Source: Enterococcus silesiacus (GTDB lineage Bacteria > Bacillota > Bacilli > Lactobacillales > Enterococcaceae). Taken from it: a stretch of 64,000 nt of DNA. The translations under genes were made by a program, and so were the position numbers. Location: assembly GCA_001465115.1 (NCBI GenBank), contig CP013614.1:2170001-2234000 (forward strand). Reading direction: 5' to 3'. Positions 10,302-21,833 of this stretch are shown one piece after another. Under the pieces are notes generated by a model that was not told where the DNA came from, made no database searches, and was given only the letters and a program-made list of their open reading frames with translations. Position 1 is the stretch's first letter, and every line of letters starts with the position of its first letter.

Positions 10302-11567
10302 TTAACGTTTATTGTTGTCTTGATTTTTCTTCTTGATTAAAAACAAAGCTATACTGATGAAAATCAATCCATATCCGGTCAACGCAATCATTGATTTAAG
10401 ATATCCAGTCTTTGGTAGTTTATTTGAACTTTTTTCTTCTAGTTCAGCTACGATTACTGAATCTGAACTACTGATACTTTCTTGACTTGATGTATTTGAT
10501 TCATTTGTACTGCTTGCAATTGATTCTTCAATACTTTCAGTAGTCGTATCAGAAGTTGTAGCAATTTCCTCACTACTTGATTCTGTCGAAGATGTATCGA
10601 TCGTTTCTGAAGTTGTTTCTTCCGAATCTTTTTCGGTTGTGCTTGATTCTCCCGATGATGTGTCGATGGTTTCAGATGTAGATTCACCTGGATCTCCACT
10701 ACCACTTCCGCCACCACCTATACCTGGTGTTTCAGCTTCAATCACTACTGGATCCCCGTCACCATCAGCTTGTAGAATAGCTTTATTTCTATAAGGTAGG
10801 TTCTTATCACTCAGCTTATTTGATACGTAAGTTAAACTTACAGCATTATTCAATGTTCCTAAATCAATAACAAACCCAACATCCGTAGAACTTATCTTAG
10901 AGGGATCAATGGGTTCCAGTGCTTGAAAATATTGTGTTTTTTTGTCGTAAGTTCCAAGTTCTGCTTGGATTAAAAAACCGCTATTCAATTCCTGCATCTC
11001 TCCAAGAATATCAGTTAGAATAACATTAGTAATGTATTTCGAATCAGGATTAATAATAATGTTCCAAACAGCTGAAGTATTATCAAAACTATTCCAACCA
11101 ACCTTGTTCATTACCCACTCTTCATTTTCCATCATTGTTGATCCACGTGCATAAAAAAGAATTTCTCCTTGACGATTCGCTTTATGCAATTCGTAATACG
11201 GACCAAAAGTTGCTGTTGCAGTATTGGATAAAGCATCCCCGCTAATCGTCATGATCAAAGTCCCATCATCTGCAACAATATCATATGAAAAGCTACTAGC
11301 AATTAAAGTGTTTTCTGGAATTCTTAAGTCCATTGTATCTCCAGCAGTAATGGAAATATTATTTGGAATATTGTATGTGTACGCTAATGAAACATTTTGA
11401 TGATAATCGATTTCAGTGTTCTCATCAATAATGCTATCACCTTTGAAAATCGTAGGACCAGAAACATAAATATCTCCAAAATCCATATTAGCATAGGAAT
11501 AGGATGGGAAAAGAATACTAATAATTAGACAAAAAATTGTCGATAAAACAAAACCTTTCTTTTTCAT
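10302..11567 (-). CDS. LPKTG-anchored surface adhesin with Ser/Thr-rich stalk
   Basis: A 421-aa cell-wall protein. It has a signal peptide (about 1-26, ending YSYA) and a globular region of about 250 aa whose pattern resembles the Ig-like adhesin fold of Cna/Sdr-type MSCRAMMs (a NRQGEILFYARG segment). A stalk from about 285 to 375 is made of imperfect SSETIDTSS-type repeats. A sortase motif LPKTG (384-388), a hydrophobic span and a KKK tail complete it. AGGAGG precedes the start. It lies 43 bp after wecB on the same strand, so it is probably the last gene of the polysaccharide operon. The ligand is unknown. The stalk DNA is repetitive and may vary in length. Confidence 0.85.
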   Translation of the reverse strand: MKKKGFVLSTIFCLIISILFPSYSYANMDFGDIYVSGPTIFKGDSIIDENTEIDYHQNVSLAYTYNIPNNISITAGDTMDLRIPENTLIASSFSYDIVADDGTLIMTISGDALSNTATATFGPYYELHKANRQGEILFYARGSTMMENEEWVMNKVGWNSFDNTSAVWNIIINPDSKYITNVILTDILGEMQELNSGFLIQAELGTYDKKTQYFQALEPIDPSKISSTDVGFVIDLGTLNNAVSLTYVSNKLSDKNLPYRNKAILQADGDGDPVVIEAETPGIGGGGSGSGDPGESTSETIDTSSGESSTTEKDSEETTSETIDTSSTESSSEEIATTSDTTTESIEESIASSTNESNTSSQESISSSDSVIVAELEEKSSNKLPKTGYLKSMIALTGYGLIFISIALFLIKKKNQDNNKR

Positions 11568-11610
11568 TTAACAACCTCCTTTTTTTAATTTTTTCACTGA
11601 CGTTTTATAG

Positions 11611-12696
11611 CTACACTTCCTGCAATAAACAGTCAACGATCCTTTTCGCTGCTTTTCCATCCCCAAACGGAAGGAACGTTCCAGCAGTCTGCATCGCTTC
11701 ATACTCATCTTGATTAGTCAAAAGAGCCACGATAGTCTTGTAAAGTCTTTGTTCATCTATACCAATAATTTTTAAATAACCTGCTTCGACTGCCTCTTGT
11801 CGTTCGGTTACTTCTCGAACCACCAAAACAGGGACCTTATAATAAGGCGCTTCTTCTTGAATACCGCCCGAATCAGTAACCACTAAAAAACTATTCACCA
11901 TTTCTTGTTGAAATTCCAAGTAATTCAATGGTTCAGTTAAAATAATATTCACTTGATCCGACAATAGTGAGCCTACTATTTTTTGGATTCTAGGATTGAG
12001 ATGTACAGGATATTTAATAACAACATCAGGATATTCTTTAGCAATCTTTCTCAAAACTTCACAAATTTTTCGTAACTTTTCTTCAGCAAGTTCCCGTCGA
12101 TGTATCGTAACCAATATTTGATACTGATCACTGGCGATAGTTCGTTCTAAGTTAAGATAACTTAAGGTATCAATACCTGTATTTCCAGTAATTTCAATCT
12201 TTGAAGTGACACCTTCTTTTTCCAAATTTTCTTTATTGCTTTTTGTCGGAACAAAATAATAATCAGCGACTCGATCAATCAGTTGACGATTCATTTCCTC
12301 TGGAAACGGTGCATACTTATTATTAGTTCTAAGTCCAGCTTCAATGTGGCCTATTTTTTTCTGTTGGTAAAATGCCACCAAACTGGTTATAAAAGCTGTC
12401 GTTGTATCACCATGAACAAGTACTAGATCAGGATTTTCCGCCTTTATAACAGGCTCTATTGCAGTCATTATATTGATATTCAGTTCAGTTAAGGTTTGTT
12501 TTGGTTTCATAACTTCTAAATCATATTGTGGTTTTATATTCCATTCTTTTAAAAGAATGTCGACCATTTCTTTTTGCTGTCCAGTGTTGACGATTGTTAG
12601 TTTGATTTGTTTTGTATGGTTTTGGCACTCCTTAATCAGCGGAAACATTTTTATTAATTCTGGTCTAGTACCAAAAACGATCATATAGTGTTTCAT
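11611..12696 (-). CDS. wecB: UDP-N-acetylglucosamine 2-epimerase (non-hydrolysing)
   Basis: Converts UDP-GlcNAc to UDP-ManNAc. The N-terminus MIVFGTRPELIKM, the GDTTTAF segment, the HIEAGLRT loop, the FPEEMNRQLID segment and the DSGGIQEEAP motif are diagnostic. The chosen ATG at 12696 has a perfect AGGAGGT 5 nt upstream and gives 361 aa. The same frame stays open for 43 hydrophobic codons up to 12825, overlapping the glycosyltransferase gene; see findings. Placed directly after a processive glycosyltransferase, it probably supplies UDP-ManNAc for the polymer that enzyme makes. Confidence 0.9.
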   Translation of the reverse strand: MKHYMIVFGTRPELIKMFPLIKECQNHTKQIKLTIVNTGQQKEMVDILLKEWNIKPQYDLEVMKPKQTLTELNINIMTAIEPVIKAENPDLVLVHGDTTTAFITSLVAFYQQKKIGHIEAGLRTNNKYAPFPEEMNRQLIDRVADYYFVPTKSNKENLEKEGVTSKIEITGNTGIDTLSYLNLERTIASDQYQILVTIHRRELAEEKLRKICEVLRKIAKEYPDVVIKYPVHLNPRIQKIVGSLLSDQVNIILTEPLNYLEFQQEMVNSFLVVTDSGGIQEEAPYYKVPVLVVREVTERQEAVEAGYLKIIGIDEQRLYKTIVALLTNQDEYEAMQTAGTFLPFGDGKAAKRIVDCLLQEV

Positions 12697-12817
12697 TTGT
12701 GACCTCCTATTCATCACATCTAAAAAAAGCCATAACATTTTACCGAAAATTATACTCATTATAATAACGATAAGGGGGAGGATCGAAAACAATCGATTAT
12801 CAAGTAAACGGTTGAGT

Positions 12818-14083
12818 TCATTCATTATAAACTTTCTCTTCTCTCTGCGTTTTTATCCAAGACTTTTTTCCTATTAGTTGCCTGACGAATGCCAAAAGAA
12901 TACTGGGAATCGTTAAGAAGATGTACAGATACATAAGCATTCCTCCAAGATAACTTCTAACTTTGGGAGAATTTTCGATTATTTCAATATCTTGTGTCTC
13001 CTTGATATATCTTTTAGAAAACGACAGGCCTGGGTAAACCGTAATAAATGCCATTAGTATTATTGTTAGCACTGATTTAAACGTTATTCCTTCTACTATT
13101 GATTGACTCAACAGCTTTATTGAGATCAAAAGGATGATACTATTAGCCAAATTATAATAAGGCTGCAATAAAAAATAAAACATCTCTAGTTTTCCGATTT
13201 TTGATAGTGAAGCCGTTTTTAGTATGCGAAACATGTAAGAATGGCATTGAAGACTCCCTTGGATCCAGCGACTTCGTTGTTTGATGTAGCGCTGATAGCT
13301 TGTCACTCCTTGCTGGTAAATGATAAGTTGATCTGTGTAAACAATCTGCTCATTATTTAGTAATAAACGAACCGTTAAATCATAGTCTTCGAGCAAACAG
13401 TCACTCCAAGGAATACCGTCAAATTTTTTTAGTACAGATAATCGTGTAAGCTGACCATTTCCACCGAGTCCAACCGTTTTCGTCTTCATCCTAAGCTTTT
13501 GTATGTTTCCGATTACTTCATAAAATTCAATATCTTGAAGTAATGTCAGCCAGTTTCCACTTTTATAATTGTTGATGATCCGAACTCTTGCTTGTATACC
13601 ATGGATGTCAGCATGGCTAAAAATGCGATCAGCTATAGTGAAAGCATCCGCACATAAGAAACCATCTGCATCCAAAACTGTGACGATTACTTGCTCTGAA
13701 TCGATAGAGCGATAGTCTTGAAGAATATTTTTATACGCAAGGTTTAACGAATGTCCTTTACCTTTTTGAGCATCTGGCTTCTTTTTTCTAATTACTTTAA
13801 TTCTGGGATCAGAAACTCCGTTGATAACTTTTAGTGTGCCATCAGCTGAATCATCATCTACAACGTAAATCGTTAAATTAGGTGTAGAGAAACGTAATAA
13901 AGAAAGAAGTGTTTCTTTAATGACCTTTTCTTCATTAAAACAAGGAATAATCACGGCATAATGCATTTTATAACCAGGGATTAAACGCTTTTCAATGTAA
14001 ACTTCATCAGCACTCTTAATAATTGTGATATAGACGTAATAAACACTAATTGAAACCATGGAAATAACGTAAATGACGCCCAT
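12818..14083 (-). CDS. Processive family 2 glycosyltransferase (membrane polysaccharide synthase)
   Basis: A 421-aa GT2 enzyme of the hyaluronan/PNAG/cellulose synthase type. It has an N-terminal membrane segment, donor-binding VVDDDSADG, DAD (138-140), the acceptor-site LEDYD (231-235) and QRSRW (269-273), then several C-terminal membrane helices. QxxRW marks a processive enzyme that both polymerises and extrudes a glycan. AAGGTG precedes the ATG. The next gene is UDP-GlcNAc 2-epimerase, so the polymer may contain ManNAc or GlcNAc; this is inference. No other capsule genes are present nearby. Confidence 0.85.
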   Translation of the reverse strand: MGVIYVISMVSISVYYVYITIIKSADEVYIEKRLIPGYKMHYAVIIPCFNEEKVIKETLLSLLRFSTPNLTIYVVDDDSADGTLKVINGVSDPRIKVIRKKKPDAQKGKGHSLNLAYKNILQDYRSIDSEQVIVTVLDADGFLCADAFTIADRIFSHADIHGIQARVRIINNYKSGNWLTLLQDIEFYEVIGNIQKLRMKTKTVGLGGNGQLTRLSVLKKFDGIPWSDCLLEDYDLTVRLLLNNEQIVYTDQLIIYQQGVTSYQRYIKQRSRWIQGSLQCHSYMFRILKTASLSKIGKLEMFYFLLQPYYNLANSIILLISIKLLSQSIVEGITFKSVLTIILMAFITVYPGLSFSKRYIKETQDIEIIENSPKVRSYLGGMLMYLYIFLTIPSILLAFVRQLIGKKSWIKTQREEKVYNE

Positions 14084-14126
14084 TTTATCACACCTTTCTT
14101 TTTAAACTAAAAAGTTTCAATATGCC

Positions 14127-14154
14127 TTTTATTAACAAATAATTGTTAATAAAA
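14127..14154. promoter_or_regulatory. Perfect AT-rich palindrome upstream of the glycosyltransferase operon
   Basis: Twelve-base arms TTTTATTAACAA (14127-14138) and TTGTTAATAAAA (14143-14154) are perfect inverted repeats around a 4-nt spacer. They lie about 45 bp upstream of the glycosyltransferase start. This may be an operator or a hairpin in the 5' leader. The rest of the 14084-14324 intergenic region is AT-rich with no gene. Confidence 0.5.
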
Positions 14155-14324
14155 TCACTAAACCACTTAATTTTTCCCCTTTTCGTAATTTTATATAAAT
14201 ACTATGTTTTTTTAAGTCGACTATAAGTATGTTATCACAGAAAAAATGTAATTTTTATCATATTATTAGTCTAAATACTAAAATAGTGAGAAAAATAGCT
14301 ATCTATCTTGTGTAGATGATACAA

Positions 14325-14366
14325 AAAGAACCCAAAACAAAACGAGTAACGTTCTGCTTTGGGTCA
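14325..14366 (-). terminator. Terminator after MazG-like gene
   Basis: Arms AACCCAAA (14329-14336) and TTTGGGTC (14358-14365) with CTTTTTGT following on the minus strand, directly after the MazG-like stop. Confidence 0.75.
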
Positions 14367-14371
14367 TACTT

Positions 14372-14893
14372 TTATCTATTTTTTTTTGCTTTATATTGAC
14401 GCTCTAATTCAGCTTTGATCTTGGGTTCCGGCGCAAAATCAGCTTCCCAATTAGCTGGCTTCATGACTTTATGTGTGACTGGATGATAGTGGGGCTTTCC
14501 ATCTGGGAATATTTTCCCCATGTTGGCTTCATGCACGATCGAAAAAACTTCGGTTGGATCAACGCCTAATAATGAAAATGAACCGTATGTAAAATACAAT
14601 AGATCGATCAAGGCATCCACTTGCTCTACCAAAGGGTCCGTTACTTTTTTTTGTTTGCTAAGCACTTTTTCTTCAGCCTGGTCGACCGATACTTTCAACT
14701 GGTTCACTATCTCTTTAAAGGCTACTGGATCATTATTTACTGATCCGTACAAAAATTCAACTAACTCTTCTATTTTAAACCCAGCTCTATCTGATGCTTG
14801 TTTAGCAGAAAAGGGTGTTGGGATTGCTGGTTTTCTATTATCAAATTTTTTATGAAATGCTTCCGTTTTTTCAAAGGGATTATCGATTTTCAT
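14372..14893 (-). CDS. MazG-like / PRA-PH family nucleotide pyrophosphohydrolase
   Basis: A 173-aa all-alpha NTP pyrophosphohydrolase-like protein. The metal-binding pattern is EELVEFL followed later by DALIDLLYFTYGSF, as in MazG and phosphoribosyl-ATP pyrophosphohydrolase relatives. The C-terminal part (GKPHYHPVTHKVMKP) is shared by Firmicute homologues that I know only as hypothetical HAD-linked proteins. Probable role: hydrolysis of non-canonical nucleotides. A Cof-type HAD phosphatase gene lies 81 bp upstream on the same strand, so the two may be co-transcribed. Confidence 0.75.
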   Translation of the reverse strand: MKIDNPFEKTEAFHKKFDNRKPAIPTPFSAKQASDRAGFKIEELVEFLYGSVNNDPVAFKEIVNQLKVSVDQAEEKVLSKQKKVTDPLVEQVDALIDLLYFTYGSFSLLGVDPTEVFSIVHEANMGKIFPDGKPHYHPVTHKVMKPANWEADFAPEPKIKAELERQYKAKKNR

Positions 14894-14974
14894 ATGGGCC
14901 TCCTTCTATTCATAACGTATTTGTACAAATGTTCCAGTTTGTTAGATAATAGACAATCCAACTTGCTCTTGAAA

Positions 14975-15814
14975 TTAACTGATCACACCATAATGCATCA
15001 ACGCTTGATAAATACCATCCTCGTCATTGCTTTTAGTCACATATTTAGCGGCTTTTTTGATTTCTTCCTCAGCATTGCCCATGGCTACACCAAAACCAAC
15101 ATGACTTAACATTTCCAAATCATTCCAACTATCACCAAAAGCCATTACTTCTTCTAATAAAATATCAAAATGTTCAAGACACTGTTGAATGCCCACTAGT
15201 TTTGAACCACCCGTTGGAATAATATCTACAGTATAAGGGTTAGAGCGAGTGAAATGGCAATCAGGAAGTTGTTCTTTTAAAAAACTCTCTTCTGACTTCG
15301 CACTTAGCAGAACGCATTGATAAATTGGTTCTTTCAAGATAGCAAGATCCTGATAGCGTTGATCTTTTCTGTGCAGCGAAAATCTACTGACTAGATTTTT
15401 CGCAAGTGTTACAGGAAAACGTCTGGGTAAAAATCTAGCAAGTTTTTTAGCCCACTTTTTTTGTCCAAAACGCATCAGTGAACTGCCTTCTATACTATCC
15501 TTAGAACCAAACATGATTTGGCGATGATGAACATCAGAAAATGTCACAATTGTTCTCAACGTATCACTAGCAAAAGGCTCCGATCGAAGCGCTTCGTCCT
15601 TTGTATAAACGAACTGACCATTATACGTAACGAAAACATCCAAATTCAATTTATCGATTTGCTCACTTAAATGAACAGGACCTCGACCGGTTGCTACGCC
15701 ACAAATGATGCCTTGTGCTTGCGCTAACGAGATTGCACGTTTCGTTGATTCCAGAGCTTTAGCATTTTTATTGACCAGTGTGCCATCGATATCAAAGAAA
15801 ATAGCTTTTATCAT
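14975..15814 (-). CDS. Cof-type HAD-IIB phosphatase
   Basis: A 279-aa HAD phosphatase of subfamily IIB. Motif I is FFDIDGTLVNK, and the late motif MAFGDSWNDLEML binds Mg2+. These enzymes dephosphorylate sugar phosphates or flavin/PLP-type cofactors; the substrate cannot be assigned. It is flanked by the MazG-like gene downstream and a DUF72 gene 37 bp upstream, all on the minus strand, suggesting a small housekeeping operon. Confidence 0.88.
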   Translation of the reverse strand: MIKAIFFDIDGTLVNKNAKALESTKRAISLAQAQGIICGVATGRGPVHLSEQIDKLNLDVFVTYNGQFVYTKDEALRSEPFASDTLRTIVTFSDVHHRQIMFGSKDSIEGSSLMRFGQKKWAKKLARFLPRRFPVTLAKNLVSRFSLHRKDQRYQDLAILKEPIYQCVLLSAKSEESFLKEQLPDCHFTRSNPYTVDIIPTGGSKLVGIQQCLEHFDILLEEVMAFGDSWNDLEMLSHVGFGVAMGNAEEEIKKAAKYVTKSNDEDGIYQALMHYGVIS

Positions 15815-15851
15815 ATTTTCCCTTCCCTTGTTTCATTTTATCTTGGTCCGA

Positions 15852-16685
15852 TTAAAATAAATCCATTTGTTTTGGATTTAAATTGTCATATTCTAGCTTA
15901 AGAGCAGATTTCATTTCAAGCAGATTACCTGCCGCATCACCGCCAGAATTATTGTTAAAGATCACGCCGACCTCTTTAACTTCACGAGCCACTTTTTCCA
16001 CGGCTGCACTTAACTCTGCGATTTCTTCAGCCTTATAACGATATAAAGTCCGTTTTTTGCGCCAATCTTTATCGTTAGCCATCCAACCAGCTGCATTTCG
16101 CCCATGGAAACGGAACAAAGAAAATTGATTATTTGTCACGTAAGGGAAAAAAGGAACTGGATTAGTAGGAATCTGCGGCTCATCAACTGCAACCAGTGAA
16201 AATTCATTATGCTTCATAAACGATAGCGTTTGTTTAATATATTTGGCCGTATACCATGAGCCATTGCGCAATTCTATTGCAATTGGAAAGCCCGCAAACC
16301 AACGGCGAATTTTTTCTAGATAGTGCACATTTTCCTTCGTACAGCCAAAGGTGCCTGAAAATTGAATGAGGAAGGCAAAAAGTTTGCCGCTTTCAACCAT
16401 GGGAGCCATGCTTGTTAGAAAGGCTTCAACCATTTCTTCTTCATTTTGATAATACTGCTGCCATTCCCCTTGACAACTGATTCCACTGTAGACTTTCATG
16501 ACAAAACGAAAATTTTCAGGAACTGATTTTGTCCATTCCCTAACAGACTCTTGTTTTGGAACGCCGTAATAGGCTGTATCCATCTCGACCAGAGGTAAAT
16601 AGCCTGCATATTCATATAAAGTTGAACGCTTTTTTCCGGTTAATTTATCATGTTCATTAAAAGAAGTCAAACCTAATCGTATCAT
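15852..16685 (-). CDS. DUF72 family protein (YecE-like)
   Basis: A 277-aa TIM-barrel-like protein of the DUF72/YecE family. Recognisable segments are LGLTSFNEHD near the N-terminus, VEMDTAYYGVP, the ELRNGSWY segment and VIFNNNSGGDA near the C-terminus. The biochemical function of this family is not established to my knowledge. I moved the start to the ATG at 16685, preceded by AGGAAAGGA at slightly long spacing. The longer frame begins with TTG and lacks a ribosome site. Confidence 0.85.
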   Translation of the reverse strand: MIRLGLTSFNEHDKLTGKKRSTLYEYAGYLPLVEMDTAYYGVPKQESVREWTKSVPENFRFVMKVYSGISCQGEWQQYYQNEEEMVEAFLTSMAPMVESGKLFAFLIQFSGTFGCTKENVHYLEKIRRWFAGFPIAIELRNGSWYTAKYIKQTLSFMKHNEFSLVAVDEPQIPTNPVPFFPYVTNNQFSLFRFHGRNAAGWMANDKDWRKKRTLYRYKAEEIAELSAAVEKVAREVKEVGVIFNNNSGGDAAGNLLEMKSALKLEYDNLNPKQMDLF

Positions 16686-16764
16686 AGAACTAATGTCCTT
16701 TCCTTGCTTATTCAAGTTATTCTGTATAAATGTTACATTCGTTACTCTATCTGTTTATTTTATA

Positions 16765-16802
16765 CTAAAAAAGACCAAGACAAAACAAAAAGTTGTCTCA
16801 GT
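16765..16802 (-). terminator. Terminator after acyl-ACP thioesterase
   Basis: On the minus strand ACTGAGACAA pairs with TTGTCTTGGT (two G-U pairs), followed by CTTTTTTA. It lies just downstream of the thioesterase stop codon. Confidence 0.65.
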
Positions 16803-16827
16803 CAAAAAATGACCTAGTTTTATGATT

Positions 16828-17568
16828 TTATTTACTTTCTTTCCATTTCATATTCGCTTCACAGTAGGTTTGACCATCAATCCGAATTTCGTGTCTGGTT
16901 GTTTTCCCCTCATCTGTATCTAGGGTTTCATAATGACTTTCTACAACTTGGCCATATTCGACTTCTTTATCAAATTTGACATTGATATAGGTTGGTTCAT
17001 TGGTACTTAGAAAATCGTATCCTAATACATCCAGCAACCAGTTGAAATAAATCGCATTATTTACATGTTGATTACCGTCAATATCAAAATAACGTACACG
17101 ATATGGTGAAAACGTTCCATTTTCTACTTTTTCGATCTTTTCACTACGATAAATTTTCTTGATTTTTTCACTTTCATACGGTTCGATGATTTCAGGTAAG
17201 ACGCTACTCATTTTGCGATTGACTGTATCCATCAACACAAAGGTTGACTTGATCAATACGCATTCATTCCCTGCTTCATCATGAATCCAAAAGTTACGAT
17301 AACAAAAATATTTATTGTAAGCAATCGCTTGAGTTGTTACAGCAAGTTTTTCTCCAACTTTAGGTAAACGCGTGATATGGATTTCATAGTTGGTAATGAC
17401 CCAGCCAAGTCCAAATGATGCAACAAAGTCACTTCCTCGATCTAAGGCATCGCTTTGTTCTTCGGATGTTTTGATCACAACGGCTAGCATTGACGGAATC
17501 GTCATTTTTCTCGTAATATCGCCATCATAATAAGCTACTTCATAAGGGGTCGTAAATTTTTTTGCCAC
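16828..17568 (-). CDS. Acyl-ACP thioesterase (FatA/FatB-like)
   Basis: A 246-aa double hot-dog thioesterase that would release fatty acids from acyl-ACP. The conserved N-terminal YEVAYYDGD and the second hot-dog motif DIDGNQHVNNAIYFNWLLD, which carries the presumed Asn/His catalytic residues, are clear. I chose the GTG at 17568 behind a perfect AAGGAGG; the frame extends 30 codons further without support. It is divergent from the RpiR regulator at 17765, with 196 bp between them. Confidence 0.9.
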   Translation of the reverse strand: MAKKFTTPYEVAYYDGDITRKMTIPSMLAVVIKTSEEQSDALDRGSDFVASFGLGWVITNYEIHITRLPKVGEKLAVTTQAIAYNKYFCYRNFWIHDEAGNECVLIKSTFVLMDTVNRKMSSVLPEIIEPYESEKIKKIYRSEKIEKVENGTFSPYRVRYFDIDGNQHVNNAIYFNWLLDVLGYDFLSTNEPTYINVKFDKEVEYGQVVESHYETLDTDEGKTTRHEIRIDGQTYCEANMKWKESK

Positions 17569-17764
17569 TGGATCTCCTCCTTTTTGTCTTGTAAAACTAG
17601 TTAAATTATAACACAAGATAGCTAGATGAAAACAAGTATCTACTAATCGATCTGTCACGGTTATCGTAAAAATTCAAGATTGTTTCATCATACTAAGAAA
17701 TCGTATTCATTGTCCCTTTTTTTCTGTTATACTTTGGATAATCATACTTATTTGGGAGGTAACA

Positions 17765-18565
17765 ATGGAAAAAACAAGTATTGTAGGGAAACTTCAGGAT
17801 CTCGTTATTTCAACGACTGAAGGAAATATCAATACCACGATTGCACGAATCTTGTTAAAAAAAGTGGGGCACGATGCACCAAGTATCACGATTGAGTCAT
17901 TAGCAGCTGAATGCTTTACCTCCACAGCTAGTATCAGCAGGTTTTCTAAAAAATTAGGGTACTCAAAATTTTCTGACATGAAACAAGCATTCCTTGATTA
18001 TCAGCTGGATACTAAAAAATTTATCAATAAAAATAATTTTGAATTAACGATTGATGGAACCACTAATGAGCAAACACTCACTAAATATATTAAGCACATC
18101 TCTACCTCACTGCAATCGTTAGAAAGCCATCTGGATTTAAATCAGATCGATGCACTCTGTCAACGAATCCACGATACAGAAGATGTCTATTTTTTTGGTA
18201 CGCATTCTTCTGGGTTATTATTGGAACAATTTCAATATCTATTATTTTCTTGCGGAAAATACGTTACTTATTTTAATGGTCGAATGGATCAACGTAAGGC
18301 ATTTCAACAAATGACAAAAAATAGTCTAGTGATTATTCTTTCAACTGATGGCAACTACTTTATCAAGTTTAGTGATCTTTTGTTTGACATGTCTTCAAAC
18401 GATAACTACACAGTGCTGATTACCCAAAATGTTCAAATGAAAATAGCGAATATTTTTGATGAAGTACTTTCCCTTGGACAAAGTTCAATCAAAAAAGCAG
18501 CTCCATACCAAGCCCAATTATTAATTGACATTCTCTATTCTCGTTATTACCAACTTTATTCCTAA
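17765..18565 (+). CDS. RpiR/MurR-family regulator (HTH + SIS domain)
   Basis: A 266-aa regulator. The N-terminal RpiR helix-turn-helix includes TSTASISRFSKKLGYSKFSDMK, and a C-terminal SIS sugar-phosphate binding domain includes VYFFGTHSSGLLLEQ. GGGAGG lies 6 nt before the ATG. It converges on a 6-phospho-beta-glucosidase/PTS IIC operon and is the likely regulator of that operon, with a phosphorylated disaccharide as inducer (inference). It is paralogous in kind to the RpiR gene at 58027, which heads a similar module. Confidence 0.88.
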   Translation: MEKTSIVGKLQDLVISTTEGNINTTIARILLKKVGHDAPSITIESLAAECFTSTASISRFSKKLGYSKFSDMKQAFLDYQLDTKKFINKNNFELTIDGTTNEQTLTKYIKHISTSLQSLESHLDLNQIDALCQRIHDTEDVYFFGTHSSGLLLEQFQYLLFSCGKYVTYFNGRMDQRKAFQQMTKNSLVIILSTDGNYFIKFSDLLFDMSSNDNYTVLITQNVQMKIANIFDEVLSLGQSSIKKAAPYQAQLLIDILYSRYYQLYS

Positions 18566-18585
18566 TTTTTTTTGAATAAAAAATA

Positions 18586-18645
18586 AGCTGGATTATAGTA
18601 GAATCGATCATAAAATTCTACTATAATCCAGCTGCTTTAAGATTT
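18586..18645. terminator. Bidirectional terminator between regulator and beta-glucosidase
   Basis: A perfect 19-bp stem (18586-18604 with 18615-18633) lies between two convergent genes. It has GATTTTTA after it on the plus strand and ATTTTTTATTC on the minus strand. Confidence 0.85.
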
Positions 18646-21406
<2,761 letters not shown>

Positions 21407-21426
21407 TCATTTTTCTCCTCTATTTT

Positions 21427-21442
21427 TTGTAATCGATTACAA
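21427..21442. promoter_or_regulatory. cre site (CcpA operator) upstream of PTS IIC
   Basis: TTGTAATCGATTACAA is palindromic and matches the cre consensus WTGNAANCGNWNNCW at every position. It sits 21-36 bp upstream of the IIC start, in the position of a repressing or roadblock site. Glucose repression of this module is expected. Confidence 0.8.
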
Positions 21443-21565
21443 AAATAGAATATCACAGCATTTGCCTCATAATGTAGACAAGATTTGTACAATTTACAGA
21501 AGTGGTAACTTTTACATCTTTTGTAAATAACTCTTTCTTTGCATTCATATAAATTTTTTTTGCAA

Positions 21566-21623
21566 AAAAATAAAAAAAACTTTTTAAAACAGAATAAAAA
21601 ATACTTCCATTTTAAAAAGTTTT
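21566..21623 (-). terminator. Terminator of the 20-codon gene transcript
   Basis: AAAACTTTTTAAAA (from about 21575) and TTTTAAAAAGTTTT (to about 21623) form a stem that is followed on the minus strand by a long T run. It ends a short transcript from the small gene at 21737 before it would reach the PTS genes. Confidence 0.7.
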
Positions 21624-21658
21624 CGGTTCTAACTAATTGTTTCAAAAAAATCCCTAAT

Positions 21659-21761
21659 AACTAATTTTTTCACACTACACGTGACCTGTATTGCCGTAAC
21701 CAAGTACTTCACACAATAGATCCAAAAATGTTAACATGCTTATCCCTCCAAAAAATTAGTT
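21659..21761. repeat. Inverted repeat pair enclosing the small peptide gene
   Basis: AACTAATTTTTT (21659-21670) and AAAAAATTAGTT (21750-21761) are perfect 12-bp complements on either side of the small gene. In the minus-strand transcript they could pair and close the whole ORF into a loop, close to its ribosome site; alternatively they are two regulator half-sites. Another AACTAATT copy lies at about 21630. Confidence 0.5.
21675..21737 (-). CDS. 20-aa small peptide gene divergent from a TPR-type regulator
   Basis: The ATG at 21737 is preceded by GGAGGG at ideal spacing and encodes MLTFLDLLCEVLGYGNTGHV, then TAG. A terminator about 55-110 nt downstream gives it its own short transcript. It lies back-to-back with an XRE/TPR regulator of the RRNPP type, and such regulators are often controlled by a peptide encoded next door. 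There is no classical signal peptide. I do not recognise the peptide. It could be a signal, a leader peptide or a small protein of other function. Perfect 12-bp inverted repeats flank the gene. Confidence 0.6.
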   Translation of the reverse strand: MLTFLDLLCEVLGYGNTGHV

Positions 21762-21833
21762 GATTCTAAAGGGATAATACCATACTATTATATAAAACTA
21801 GAACTATAATGCATAAACATAGAGGGGAAAAAT

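Noticed and set aside
10454..10717. Out-of-frame ORF of 87 codons in the adhesin stalk
   Set aside because: Shadow of the Ser/Thr-rich repeat region; biased codons explain the open frame.
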